From Macrocystis pyrifera (lineage: Eukaryota; Sar; Phaeophyceae; Laminariales; Laminariaceae): a DNA stretch of 64,000 nt. The translations under genes were made by a program, and so were the position numbers. Shown here piece by piece: positions 44,088 to 54,610 of the stretch (its first letter is position 1; the number at the start of each line of letters is the position of its first letter). The DNA lies in assembly GCA_031763025.1 (NCBI GenBank), contig JASSKH010000020.1, positions 7,442,667 to 7,506,666 on the forward strand. The letters are read 5' to 3'. Below the pieces are notes generated by a model. The model was given only the letters and a program-made list of their open reading frames with translations, had not been told where the DNA came from and did not search any database.

Positions 44088-44500
44088 GTGAACATCCAGT
44101 ACACCCGGTGTCCGTGCCGATTCTTCAAGGTACTAAAAACGATGAACAAGCTATTTCTTGGCTAAAACGCGCTTTGGCTTCCAAAACCACAACACAGAGA
44201 CACTGCAATACATCACCTGGTTCTGTAAGTTGTGATGAAATAGGCAAAGAAAGATCATATGGGTTACGTAGGGTTGGGGTTTTTACTACGTATATATTTG
44301 CAGGTTGTCTTGTTCTTGTTTTACGGATTTGCTTTCATTAGTTTCTTTCGGCTTTTTTGTCTCATGTGCACAACAAAAATGCCTGTCGTTTGTTTGCGCG
44401 TATTCTTCATAACAAAGAGTTCTTCTTGCCCGTCGGTATCCCCAACACAACCAGTGTCGTTTACGACGGTTCTTCAATCCTAGCGACACAAGCTCTCTGG
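44088..44500 (+). repeat. Dispersed repeat D, two fragments
   Basis: GAACATCCAGTACACCCGGTG then TCCGTGCCGATTCTTCAA at about 44092-44130, and CCCGTCGGTATCCCCAACAC then AACCAGTGTCG and TTCTTCAATCCTAG at about 44429-44482. Confidence 0.5.
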
Positions 44501-45004
44501 CCACGAAACCTCGACACAGCAGAGATTATAATAGCTTGTTTGAACCGATTTAGGGCAAATGCCAAAATATGTTAGACTTGGTCCGTTTTAACCAAAATCA
44601 GGTACATTCTAAAAACAAGTAAAAAACGCGCGCCACGAGCGATGTTATGTCCATAGAAATCCCGTAAAGAAAGAATGCTCCTGAAGCACTAAGCGTGCAA
44701 CATGGCCTCCAAAATATACGCCTCCAAAATATGAGTTGTTCTGTTTGCTTCAGGGTGTAGGTACCACGGGCTCCACTTGGACCTGAAAAAGTCACTATTA
44801 TTATGCTTCGTTTACTTCAACACGGCGGGAGCGCCGAGAGTATTCACTCTGGCGCCGCCCCCCCATTGACAGCTTTAAAGCGTCTTGACCGTCTTGGCGG
44901 AACCGCCTGTACGGCACGAAATTGTTTTGCCGCACCATACCGGAGACCACATCGCCGCGGGGTGGCGCAGACGAAATGCGGTGTTGCCATGCATGGTGCT
45001 GTAC

Positions 45005-45210
45005 GCGTGTGCATTCTTCACATTAAACCGTTTTTTTCTGCCCGTCGACATCCAGCGCAACTATTACGGGGGCCCATAGTAAGTAGGACCAAAAATTGTT
45101 AGTAAAGATAGGTGAATATATATAGTTTTCTTATGTATATCATTGGTCCTATAAACTTTGGACCCCCGTATTAGCGTCCGTGTCGATTCTTCAATCTTAG
45201 AGAGACACAA
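45005..45210 (+). repeat. Dispersed repeat D copy interrupted by a MITE
   Basis: TGTGCATTCTTCACATTAAA then CCCGTCGACATCCAGCGCAAC are on the left of the MITE, and GCGTCCGTGTCGATTCTTC on the right. Uninterrupted copies read CAACCAGTGTCCGTGCCGATT, so the junction defines the empty site CAAC(TA)GCGTCCG. Confidence 0.7.
45061..45173. mobile_element. MITE family A, copy 4, nested in repeat D
   Basis: TTACGGGGGCCCATAGTAAG at the left and the complement of a GGACCCCCGTA end at the right, flanked by TA, with the family-typical TTAGTAAAGATAGGTGAATATATA centre (split TTAGTAAAGATAGG / TGAATATATA). The right end is diverged. The nested position shows insertion after repeat D had spread. Confidence 0.8.
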
Positions 45211-45324
45211 GGTATCGACAGCTGCGACCACAGAAAACACCAGAGTACAACACATCAAAACAACTACTAATAACAACTGAAGCACATCGCACACCCCAAA
45301 GGAGACAAAGTGAAACCAGCGTAC

Positions 45325-45540
45325 GTATGTGTGTGTTCTTCACACTAAACCGTTCTTTCTACCCGTCGACATCCAGCACAACCAGTGTCCGTACCAATTT
45401 TTCAATCCTAGAAGAGACACAAGTTCTGCGGTCACAAAGCTACGCCACAGAGATACTACGTTGCCACGTATGCAGTAAGCATAGTGGGCAATGCAATGTC
45501 ATGTCATCACACTGGATACGGCAGGAACGACATACAAATA
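45325..45540 (+). repeat. Dispersed repeat D, long copy
   Basis: TGTGTGTTCTTCACACTAAA, CCCGTCGACATCCAGCACAA, TTCAATCCTAGAAGAGACAC, GCCACAGAGATACTACGTTG and GGCAATGCAATGTCATGTCA in order; matches 46460-46745 closely. Confidence 0.7.
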
Positions 45541-46090
45541 CCATGAAATAGTGAAACAAAACGAAACAAAGAAGACAAATCGAAAGTGAAAAACAATCAA
45601 GACAAAAATATAAGAAACACACTGTCCTGCCCCCCCCCGCAGGCGATGTGGCAGACCCTTGAAAAAGCGAGCTGGAATAACAACGAAAAATAAGAAAAAC
45701 GCCACTACTCGTCGAAGACAGAGTAAGACTAAGAACCAAGGGGAAGTAACAGGCAAAACAAAGCACAAAGCATTCTCCAAGAAGCGGAAGCAATTTGTGG
45801 TATGAATAGAGTCGCCAGATTCTCCCTTCTAGTCCGCTTGATACCTGGCTGCCCTGCCTGCCGCCTCCGTCTACTGCCTGCATATATAAATACGTAATTT
45901 ACGTACGACGTACAAGTGCAGAATTTATACGTCACTACAGAACAATTTCAACAGGGGGGGGGCAGACGAATAGGGAGAGAAAAAACAGTATACGTATATC
46001 GTCCCTGATTGATTCAAAGTTGGAAAAAAATCCACTGAAAGCCAGACAGATACTGGAGCCGTGGATGCACCCTGATGGTGAATATTTTAG

Positions 46091-46140
46091 CGGTACCCTA
46101 ACCCGAACGCTATGGGGTGACCAGTGCTTGGATGCTGTGG
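46091..46140 (+). repeat. Short dispersed repeat shared with 16164-16200
   Basis: CCCTAACCCGAACGCTATGG then GGTGACCAGTGCTTGGATGC; the other copy has CGAACGGTATGG and GTGACCTGTGCTTGGATGC. Confidence 0.5.
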
Positions 46141-46459
46141 CTTGTGAAATCTCTATTAATAGGTTGATTGGGCCGGCTTGGCTTAGATGCTGTACTTGTA
46201 AAGGCTCTAGGCCGATTTGGCCGGCTCCGGATGCTGTGGCTCGGAAAAGCTCTAGGTTGGTTGCGCCGCTTGCAAAACACACCTTAGCCAATCAGAGTGC
46301 GTAGATAGCCTAGCTTAGGAAGATCAACTATCTGGGGTATCCACTACAGGTAATAAAAGTCAGGTATACCTTGGCCGTTTCGAGCCAAAATCAGTAACGA
46401 TGTGAGCCTGGCCAAAAGCAGGGCTCATGCGGTGCGTTTGTACTTGTTTTTAGTATGTC

Positions 46460-46745
46460 AGGAGTGTGTGCTCTTCACAACAAACCGCTCTTCCCCCCCG
46501 TCGACATTCAGCACACCCGGTGCCTGTGTGTGTTCTACACAATAAACACTTTTTTTGTACCCGTCGAGATCCAGCACAACCAGTGTTCGTGCCGATTCTT
46601 CAATCTTAAAAAGATACAAGTTCTGTGGTCGCAAAACTACGCCACAGAGATAATACGTTGCCACGTATGCAGCAAGCACAGTCAGTGCACCCAGAAGTGG
46701 ACAATGCAATGTCATGTCATCGTACTAGATGCAACAGGCTCACAA
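46460..46745 (+). repeat. Dispersed repeat D, long copy with internal duplication
   Basis: The left block (TGTGTTCT.CACA.TAAAC, CCCGTCGACATTCAGCACA) occurs twice (about 46466 and 46526) before the right block (GCCACAGAGATAATACGTTG, CACGTATGCAGCAAGCACAG, CAATGCAATGTCATGTCATC). Confidence 0.7.
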
Positions 46746-46894
46746 TACACATTCTATAAAATAGAGAAACGAACGAAAACAAAGAAAAAGACAGAAACAA
46801 GGAAGACACAGATCGAAAGAGAAAAAAGTGCCGACTCTTCAATCCATGAGTAAAGAGATAGAAGTTCTATAATCTGCAGCCGCAAAACTACGGC

Positions 46895-47205
46895 AAAGAC
46901 TCTTTTTTTTTTTGTGACGGTGCTACCTACTGAGCTACAGGGGTAAGACATCGATCGATTACCCAGCCCAAGGTAATCCTTTTACAGCAGTTTCCCCCCT
47001 CGGAACGGTTTGCTCTTTGGGGCGTCGGAACCGTGTACACCTGTGCGCTGACCTACACGCTTCATTTCATCACCTGGGGAACCAGGGACGTATTCTTTCT
47101 TTTTGGTGCGTCAGAACCGTGCACACCTGTAGGCTGGCCTACCCGCTTCATTTTATTGCCTGGGGAAGCAGGGAGGTATTGTTTTTTGTTTTTTCGGGGA
47201 TGAAC
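46895..47205 (-). repeat. tRNA-derived SINE-like unit 1
   Basis: On the minus strand, TAGCTCAGTAGG (complement of 46926-46937) is a perfect RNA polymerase III box A in a tRNA-like 5' half CCCCTGTAGCTCAGTAGGTA. The T-arm half is replaced by a T-rich run. The segment GGGGCGTCGGAACCGTGTAC and a second similar GTGCGTCAGAACCGTGCAC block (47021 and 47106) are the body repeat shared with the other units. Confidence 0.6.
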
Positions 47206-47910
47206 GCGCAACTACAGCGCGGTCTAGCCACTAGTCCACTGGGGGCGCGGGTCAGGTTCGTCCCGTCCATGTCTCTGCACTGATTCTGCGGGTCCAAGAC
47301 GCGGTGGTTTCATATCGTACATCCACCACTAATCTGGACACGAAAAAAACGAAAAATAGGTGCAGCAGTGTTTTTTATTTCTTTTCTTCCCGTCTATCAT
47401 CTGTCTTGCCCTAAAGCTCTGTCTCCCTCCCGTTTGTAACTCAGATCCGACGTTACAACGCAGGATCCTCTCCCTCCTCCCCACTGCGGTACGAGCCTTG
47501 CATTTTCATCGCGCGCAGATTTCAGCAGTTTCTTCCCTAGTCGACTTGCGTCGAATTTAGCTTGCCCACGCTATTAACCTTTTTAGTGTCCCAAAACCCA
47601 TCCTGGTACTATAAGTGATTATGTACCCAACCCCGGTTTTCCAGTTGCGAAGGGGTAAAGCGCCCTCGGCAGTTGTTGGTGTCACTCAACGAAAAACCGT
47701 GTGCTCGCACCGGGATCCAGACACACGACTATCCGACGTATACGAAGTAATAGGCTATCTCCTACTCCGCAGAAGAAGCGACTTGTTTTATTATCCGACC
47801 GAAAACCTCACCTGCATACGATATATCACACTTCCCTCGTCATAATTCACTATTATTTTGGGTCCTTCGATAGTGTCGGTGTTTGCCAGCACTTTTGACG
47901 AATCATTGCG
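47206..47910. other. No gene recognised
   Basis: Only short frames; nothing identified. Confidence 0.4.
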
Positions 47911-48835
47911 TTTTAGAGTACCGGCATTGTAGCGGGCACCGGCATTGTTCGGGGACAATACCATTATTCGCAATTAGGGACTCTTCTATTATAATGCCGA
48001 GCACAGTTGAAGAACCAATGCACCATACACCACCGTATGCAACAAGCAGCCGAGAATCCGCTGCTGCTGTGATGCGGGGTTGGAATGAGGGACACGGGGA
48101 GGAACCCCTGCGACGTATGACATGTATTCACAGTGAGTGAGCAGCAGAGGCGTGTACGGAACACACAGTAGTGATATGGTGCACTGTACACCACCAGTAG
48201 TGTAATCCAGAAAGTTCTGCGTGTGTACTAAAAATACCACTGCTTTGCACTACTGTTGTACTGCTGTGTTCTGATATTTATACTATACCTGGAACGTACT
48301 CCGACCAATAGTCGTCAAGTATGGAATACTATTCTGCACTACAGCAGAATTGACCTGTCCTGTTCCTGTACTGCTGCACATGTCTTGTGTGCTCGTATCA
48401 TACGAATGGCAATAAAGCCGAGTTCCAGAGCCCACGCTATCAGTGCCGTGCCGTGTTCACGTTTTTTTGTCTGTGTGTCACGTCTTTGTGGCCCCCTACA
48501 TCCCATCCTACTGCTGTACGTCTTGCTCACACAGAAGAGATTCCCACAACAACACAACATGCTGTCATCTACTTCGACAAACCAGCCCAACCCGGAAATA
48601 TAGCAGACACCAAAACGGTTGCACCACCTGCTGTTGCTCTGGTGTTTGTGAGTGTATGCATAGATGTGCACAGCAAAAGTAGGACATCGGGAAAACCGCC
48701 GACCCGGCATTATTGAGGGATACCCAAACGGCGAAACTGGCACTATAGAGGGTGCGTCCCTTACAATGCAGCTTCGGCATTATATCGAGCACTCGCATTA
48801 CTGAGCCGACATTATAGAAGGACCACTAGTACTGT
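47911..48835. mobile_element. Possible TIR element with CGGCATTATA subrepeats
   Basis: The right edge (48705-48835) has repeated CGGCATTAT(T/A)GAGGG-like words in plus orientation. The left edge (47920-48000) has the same words in minus orientation (TATTATAATGCCG, ACAATGCCGGT by complement). This could be subterminal inverted repeats of a 0.9-kb non-autonomous DNA transposon. No target duplication established. Confidence 0.3.
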
Positions 48836-49726
48836 ACCATGATATTTCCCGTCACTTGTCCAGCCAAGTACCTGACCCTTGAGAATATGAACGCCTCCTT
48901 ACCCGATCCTACTCGCTAGGCTCCGCATAATACGTGAGGTGTAGGTCTGGTCTTATTGGTGCGCTTTTCAGATGGCCGTTCGAATTTTTGTTTTTGTGAT
49001 TTCTGTTAATTACCAAAGTTCCTTGTTTCCACGTACGCTTCCCTTGCTGCGACCCTCTAGGGGACTAATGCCTACGCCAGGTATTTTGGTTCTGTGTTCT
49101 CAATGCCCACGCGTGTCTTTCGCGCTTCCCTCTGGCTCTGCTGTGCTTACATAACAGGCGGTTTAAAGGCGAGGGTGACCAAGACAAGAGCGACAATGGC
49201 GAGAAAGACGACGACGACGACAACAAAGGCCACGGCAACCAACAACGGCGACAAAGACGACGTCGAACTCATTACGGATGGATCCAGCTCTTAGAACGGC
49301 AGCGGCGAGGGGGCAGGCTACGCCGAAAAGGGCGACGTCCCCGGCAACATGCGAGGGCGTGGGCATTCCGGATACGGACAGCGCTAGACCGGGCCCCACT
49401 CTGGAATAGTTTTTTTTTGTCGCGAACGTCGATAGCAAATAGACGTCTCCACGTAGTTCGCGTTGCTGCGTCTGTATATCTTGCCTATGAGTTGAAGGTC
49501 TCTGTAGACCTGCACACATGTCGCATGCACCTGTAGCAAAGAGTAGGTGTTGATACACCAAAGATGAAGCGAAATGGATCATTTTGATTTTCGGGTGTGG
49601 GGGGGAGAGGATATGCAGCTTTGACGAAAAGTACGCGGCCAACGTATGTGTTTTCCCCCCGCACGTTTGTGCACCAATGGGGTGTCTCTTTCAGCTCTTT
49701 CGTTTGGTACTGACTCCGCCCATCTT
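48836..49726. other. No confident gene
   Basis: 49150-49300 is GAC/ACG-rich, giving Asp/Asn/Gly or Thr/Lys-rich frames. A 159-codon minus ORF (49163-49642) overlaps it and looks compositional. Confidence 0.35.
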
Positions 49727-49822
49727 CAAGTACTCAAGATATATTGGTACTATTAATATTAATTGTTGACGTTTTGCAAGTACTCAAGATATATTAGTAC
49801 TATTAATTGTTGACGTTTCAGT
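49727..49822. repeat. 50-bp tandem duplication
   Basis: CAAGTACTCAAGATATATT(G/A) then GTACTATTAAT and TGTTGACGTTT occurs at 49727 and 49777; the first unit has an extra ATTAAT. Confidence 0.9.
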
Positions 49823-50225
49823 CGTTGTACTCGTGGTATAGTAGGGGTAGTGGTTTAGTAGCATGTTAGACGTGAATATTTAGTGGAATATTACATCTAG
49901 AAACCAAGGGAGGCATGTCTGATACGGAGATGCACACGAGCAGATAGAGCGAAATAGGACTGATATTGAACCTTTTCTTTTAAGAGAGAGAGCAAGGCCA
50001 GACGGGAATAGACTTGAGCGTACCGAAATCTGGTTGGGAACCGAACGGCCGGCAACAGTCATAGACTGCTGCTGTGATCTGTTGTAAAATGTTTAAACTT
50101 GTTTTGCTTCCCGCCCGCCTTAGAGCTTTGAACACAGATGGCAGCCTGTAAGCGTCGGCGAGGTATGGAGGCAGATTGTCACCATTAAGAATATTTACGA
50201 GTATAATGGTCTAGTGATGCCGCAA
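49823..50225. other. No gene recognised
   Basis: Nothing identified before the satellite array starts. Confidence 0.4.
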
Positions 50226-51030
50226 AAGGAGCAGAGTGATCAAATTCTGCAGAGGGATAACAACTTTACCCAATAGGTTTGGTCTACAGGGTTCGACATA
50301 CGAAATCCTGAAGAGGGATAACAAGGCCATGCCATATTGGGGTGTTTGTGCTGATTTAAAATCCCCGAGAGGGTCTTCGATAATTTAAATACATTTCACA
50401 GGATAGTCTGCCGAAGCCCTCTCGGGGGTCGAGTAAAAACTTGGGTCCTGCACAGCAGTGTTTCGGTCGGTACAAAATCCTGCTCATGCTTTTCTCATTA
50501 GCATGCTGGGGGATTATTGCCACCGTGGCACCCACCAGAGGGCCGTCGATTCTTTGAATACCCTCCACAGGATTGCTCTAAAAAAACGTCCAAGTGGCAG
50601 AGTTAAGATTTATGTCCTGTACACAGGGTTTCATAGATAAACAATCCTGCACAGGATTTTCACATTACCATACTGGGGGGTTATTTTCATCGCCACACCC
50701 CCTAGAGGGCCGTCGATTATTTGAATACCCTCCGCAGGAATGTCATAAATAAACGTCCAGGGGGGCGAGCTGACATTTGTTTCCTGTACAGGGTTTCATG
50801 CGGACGAAATCCTGCGCGGCGTTTTCTCACTACCATGCTGGGGGATGATTTCCATGACGGCACGCCCCAGAGGGCCATCGATAATGGCAATAGCCTCCAC
50901 AGAAGTGTCAGCAGAAATCCTCTAGAGAGAGAACGAGTCGGGTTTTGTTTCCTCCGCGAGATTTAGCGGGGTACGAAATCCTACACAGGATTTTCTCCTC
51001 ACCATGCTGGGGGATTGCTTTTTTCTAGGA
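50226..51030. repeat. Satellite array, period about 167 bp, about 5 units
   Basis: The marker CCAT(G/A)CTGGGGG (first copy CCATATTGGGG) starts at about 50333, 50502, 50669, 50834 and 51003, spacings 169, 167, 165 and 169. Each unit also carries AGAGGGCCGTCGAT, GAATACCCTCC.CAGGA and ACAGGGTTTCAT...AATCCTGC. Units diverge by perhaps 15-30%. The length is close to a nucleosome repeat. Confidence 0.85.
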
Positions 51031-51039
51031 ACGAATCCT

Positions 51040-51250
51040 CTGGAAGATTTTGGGGCGCTTGTGTGAAGCGTTTCTTTAAAAGAAGCGTTCGAAGTGAGGT
51101 TCGAACCCGTGACCTGGACGACGTAAAATGTGAAAGTGTTACCTACGGAGGTAAAATATTGATCGGCTACCCAGCCCAGGGTAATCCTTGTAACACTCTC
51201 CCCCTCTGTTGAACTGCGGGGTCTTTCGGGCGTCGGAACCGTATACAACT
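51040..51250 (-). repeat. tRNA-derived SINE-like unit 2
   Basis: On the minus strand, CAGGTCACGGGTTCGAACCT resembles a tRNA T-arm with a box B (GGTTCGAACC at 51097-51106). It is preceded by an ACCTCCGTAGGTAACAC D-arm-like block and GGATTACCCTGGGCTGGGTA. The 3' body ends with GGTTCCGACGCCCGAA-type sequence. Confidence 0.55.
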
Positions 51251-51490
51251 GTACGCTAACCTACTCGGTGCGTTTCAATACCCGGGAGATGTTTTATTAT
51301 ATTTAATATTCAATTCGTTTCTATTTTTTTTCCGGGATGCACGCGGAAGTGTTTCTATAAAAGAAACGTTAAAAGTGAGGTTCGAACCCCGTGACCTGGA
51401 CGACATCAAATACGGAGGTGTTACCTACTGAGGTGATAGGAGTAATAGATCGATCGGTTACCCAGCCCAGGGTAATCCTAAAAACACCCC
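51228..51490 (-). repeat. tRNA-derived SINE-like unit 3
   Basis: Same architecture as unit 2: box B at 51379-51388 (GGTTCGAACC), D-arm-like CACCTCAGTAGGTAACACC, then the GGATTACCCTGGGCTGGGTA leader, and a body with CGTGCATCCCGG and GGTTCCGACGCC. Confidence 0.6.
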
Positions 51491-51499
51491 CCCAAAATT

Positions 51500-51750
51500 A
51501 GACCAACTCATTGAAGCTGTCATCCATATGCAAGTCCGCCCTACAAGCGGTTTTTAGTAGGATGCAGCTCACCCTTCATGCCACCTCACGGCGATTCGCG
51601 CTTGGTGCAAGCAATATCTGCCTGGTGGGTGAAAATCCAGCATGCCCCGTCCCGGCACTGTAGTGATGCGAGGGTTTATGGTCATACGACCACGGCCATG
51701 CATGAGATCGAATACGTATCTCCTATCGAGTACACCCCCCCCCCTCTGAA
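51500..51750 (+). repeat. Direct repeat E, copy 1 (about 250 bp)
   Basis: AACTCATTGAAGCTGTCATC, CATATGCAAGTCCGCC, GCTCACCCTTCATGC, ACCTCACGGCG, ATGCGAGGGTTTATGGTCAT and ATCGAGTACACCCCCCC recur in order at 52320-52580, about 85% alike by eye. Confidence 0.85.
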
Positions 51751-51762
51751 TGGAGGGATCGT

Positions 51763-52020
51763 TGGGGCGTCAGAACCCTGTACATCTGTACGTCGACCTA
51801 CCCGCTTCGTTCCAATACCTAGGGAACGACAGAGATGTGTGTTTGTGTTTTGTTTCAGGGATTCACGCTCATGCCTTTCGATAAATGAACGTTCGAAGTG
51901 AGGCTCGAGTCCGTGACCTGGACGACGTCAAATATGAAGGTGTTGCCTACTGAGGTGTTATAGGGGTAAAAGACCCGATCGTTTACCCAGCCCAGGGTAA
52001 TCCTTAATAATCTCCCCCCC
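51763..52020 (-). repeat. tRNA-derived SINE-like unit 4
   Basis: TTGGGGCGTCAGAACCCTGT at one end, then GTGAGGCTCGAGTCCGTGAC (box B altered), CTACTGAGGTG and TACCCAGCCCAGGGTAATCC. It abuts direct repeat E copy 1. Confidence 0.6.
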
Positions 52021-52319
52021 CCACTTATAAAAAATATATATGTACTATATATGGGTTGGGCTGGCGTCGGTTGGCAACGACACTGTAAAACATGCCGCTC
52101 ACTACGTGAGCTAGACACCCAAGGTACCGTTTCTTTCTTTTTGCTTTTGTTTTGTCGGTCGCCCACAGCTGGTCGTCGGAATAGATTATTTATGGGAGGT
52201 AAATGATCTTTACTCTGCACAAGAGAATTGATCGTATCACGTAGGGTTCAAGGTAAGGCACCCAAGAGGCAGCTACACAGTACTCCTATTGCTGTCTCTG
52301 GAAGTGGCTACACCGGAAA

Positions 52320-52580
52320 TTTAAACAACTCATTGAAGCCGTCATCCATATGCAAGTCCGCCTCACAAGCGGTTCTTGGTAGGATGAAGCTCACCCTTCA
52401 TGCGACGCACCCGACACCTCACGGCGCTGCGCGCTTGATGCAAGCAATGTCGGCCTGGTCGGTGGAAACCCGATATTGCTCCGTCCCGTAATTGTAGGGA
52501 TGCGAGGGTCTATGATCATACGACTACGACCATGCATGAAATCGAGTACATATTTCCCATCGAGTACACCCCCCCTGTTA
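52320..52580 (+). repeat. Direct repeat E, copy 2 (about 260 bp)
   Basis: See copy 1 at 51500-51750. This copy has an extra GACGCACCC-type insertion before ACACCTCACGGCG. Confidence 0.85.
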
Positions 52581-52949
52581 TGGTATCCCCTCTCCCCTGT
52601 TGCGGCGATATGGTTTTGAGCAAGCGTCCCCTCATCATACATGGCAAGCGTTGTCGCCTGCTTTTCTGATGAGCTCCTCGCCCCTTCGTTCATAAGGCAT
52701 CTGGCGAGACAAACCGCAACTAATGCAAGAGCTTATACCATCATCAAGCACCTCGTGTGAGTGACCAGAACAGAGCCAAAGGCATCAACCGGCTAGCAGT
52801 AGTCGGTCCCTAGGTCTTTACTGCCTTACTCTTAACACTGGCATCGCCGGCAGGACGCTTTTCGTATCTGTTCGAGGTCTGTTTTTTTTTCCGCCGATAA
52901 TCTGGCTTTTCGCTATTGTAGTCTGTTTTTAAGGCTTAGACGGCGGAAT

Positions 52950-53200
52950 CGTTGGGGCGTCGGAACCGTATACGTCTGTACGCTGACCTACCCGCTTCGT
53001 TCCATTACCACCTAGGGAACCAGAGAGACGGGTGTTCGTTTTTATTTGCAGGGATGCACGCGCAAGGGTTCCTATAAATGAAACGTTCGAAGTGAGGTTC
53101 GAGCCCGCGACCTGGACGACGTCAAGTATGAAGGTCTTACCTACTGAGCAATAATATGGGTAAAAGATCCGATCGGTTACCCAGCCCAGGGTATTCGTTA
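52950..53200 (-). repeat. tRNA-derived SINE-like unit 5
   Basis: CGTTGGGGCGTCGGAACCGT, then CGTTCGAAGTGAGGTTCGAG (box B GGTTCGAGCC at 53096-53105), CTTACCTACTGAGCAA and GGTTACCCAGCCCAGGGTA. Best-preserved body of the family. Confidence 0.6.
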
Positions 53201-53284
53201 CTACATTTTACTTTCTCTTTCGATTTGTTGTCTCTGATTTATGTTTCTCAGAAGTTTTTCTTTTGTTCTTGGTTTGGTTTATAT

Positions 53285-53880
53285 ATTGCATAGAATGTGA
53301 AAGTTGTGGCTGTCGTATCCAATATGATGACATGGCGTTGCATTGTCTACTCTGCTCACTGCATAACGATGTACTGTAGTATCTCTGTGTGTTCTTGACA
53401 TTGAAACATCATTTCTACCTGTCGACATCCAGCACAACCAGTAACCGCCGAGACGCAGTAATCTTAAAGATACACGAGCTCTAGAATCTGTGATCACAGA
53501 ACTACACAGATCGTTATTTATTTTTTTCCTTTTTCTCTTTCGATTTGTTTTTTGTTTTTCGAGTTGAGATAATAATTACTAATAGTGTTTGCCTTGTTTT
53601 CTCTCTACAGTATCGCATAATAGGTATGTCGTGCCTGTTACATCCAGTACGAAGGCATGGCATTGCATTGTCTACTCTTGTTTCTGTATAACAAAGTTGT
53701 ATCTGGTTGCTGTATACGAGTGTCATGCCTTTTGTATCCAGTATGTGTGGCGTAGTTTTTGTGATCACAGAACTTCTATCTATCTACCATATAGGGTTGA
53801 ATCACGGACACTGGTTTTTATGCTGGATGTCGACGGGTTGAAATAATGGTTTAATGTGAATATCACACACAGATACCTAA
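53285..53880. repeat. Dispersed repeat D, several fragments in both orientations
   Basis: Plus-oriented core at 53425-53445 (TGTCGACATCCAGCACAACC). Reverse core at 53805-53850 (GGACACTGGTTTTTATGCTGG, then GATGTCGACGGG). Reverse right-hand parts at 53330-53400 and 53650-53700 (ATGGCGTTGCATTGTCTACT, ATGGCATTGCATTGTCTACT). The inverted layout suggests a fold-back arrangement. Confidence 0.5.
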
Positions 53881-53894
53881 TTGTTGTGCAGTAA

Positions 53895-54610
53895 GCACGA
53901 GGAGCTCTGCGCGTGAGGTCCCTCTTATAGCAGGTACCAGCAATATCGGTGTCCATTGACCGTTGTGTGCAGAGATGAACTGGTTTGTTTTCGACCAACC
54001 ACAGCGAACAAAATTGACAGCAGCCGTCATCATTTATTTCATTAGAGACCAACAACCAACAAAGCTCAGAAGCATTTCAGGCGGCCAAGAAATACAAAAA
54101 AGGGAAAAACCTTCGTATGGAATATACAAAAGCAGGATGAGCACCAGCAACAGGCAGCGCAGCAGCCAGAGGAGGAGGAGATAGAAGGTGGCGATCCATC
54201 TGCCGACAACCTCGCCATCGTCGCCCACCTCTGCTTACCTCCGCCCCTCCTCGGCTGTCAGCGCCGCTAGTGATTCACGCGTTTCTGCCTCCGCGTGCAG
54301 CCACTCTTGACGATCGTCGGATATTTTTGCTGCCTGCCGTGTCAAGTAGAAGTCACTCCTCGGTTTTCACTGACAATGTTTGCTCGTAGGCTACACTCTC
54401 GGCCGATTGAGGAGCTTTGGTCTCAGCAGTACATTTCGCCACCGCCTCGTCGCGTGCACGGGTAGCACCGTCATGGCGTCGCTCCAATGTACTATAGTCG
54501 CGGCGCTCCGCTTGTTCTCGGCGCGCTTATCTCTCCCCACTTATCCTATTGGTTTTCCCATGCGAGCGAAGAACTCTTCGTGTTCCTTTTCCAAAGCTTC
54601 CCGTGAACGT
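53895..54610 (-). repeat. Dispersed repeat C, inverted and internally deleted copy
   Basis: Read on the minus strand it is colinear with 26160-26380 (GAGTTCTTCGCTCGCATGGG vs GAGTTCTTTGCCCACACGGG; GACGCCATGACGG identical) and with 27600-27895 (ATGATGACGGCTGCTGTCAA identical). About 1.2 kb present in the 26-28 kb copy is absent. Confidence 0.7.
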
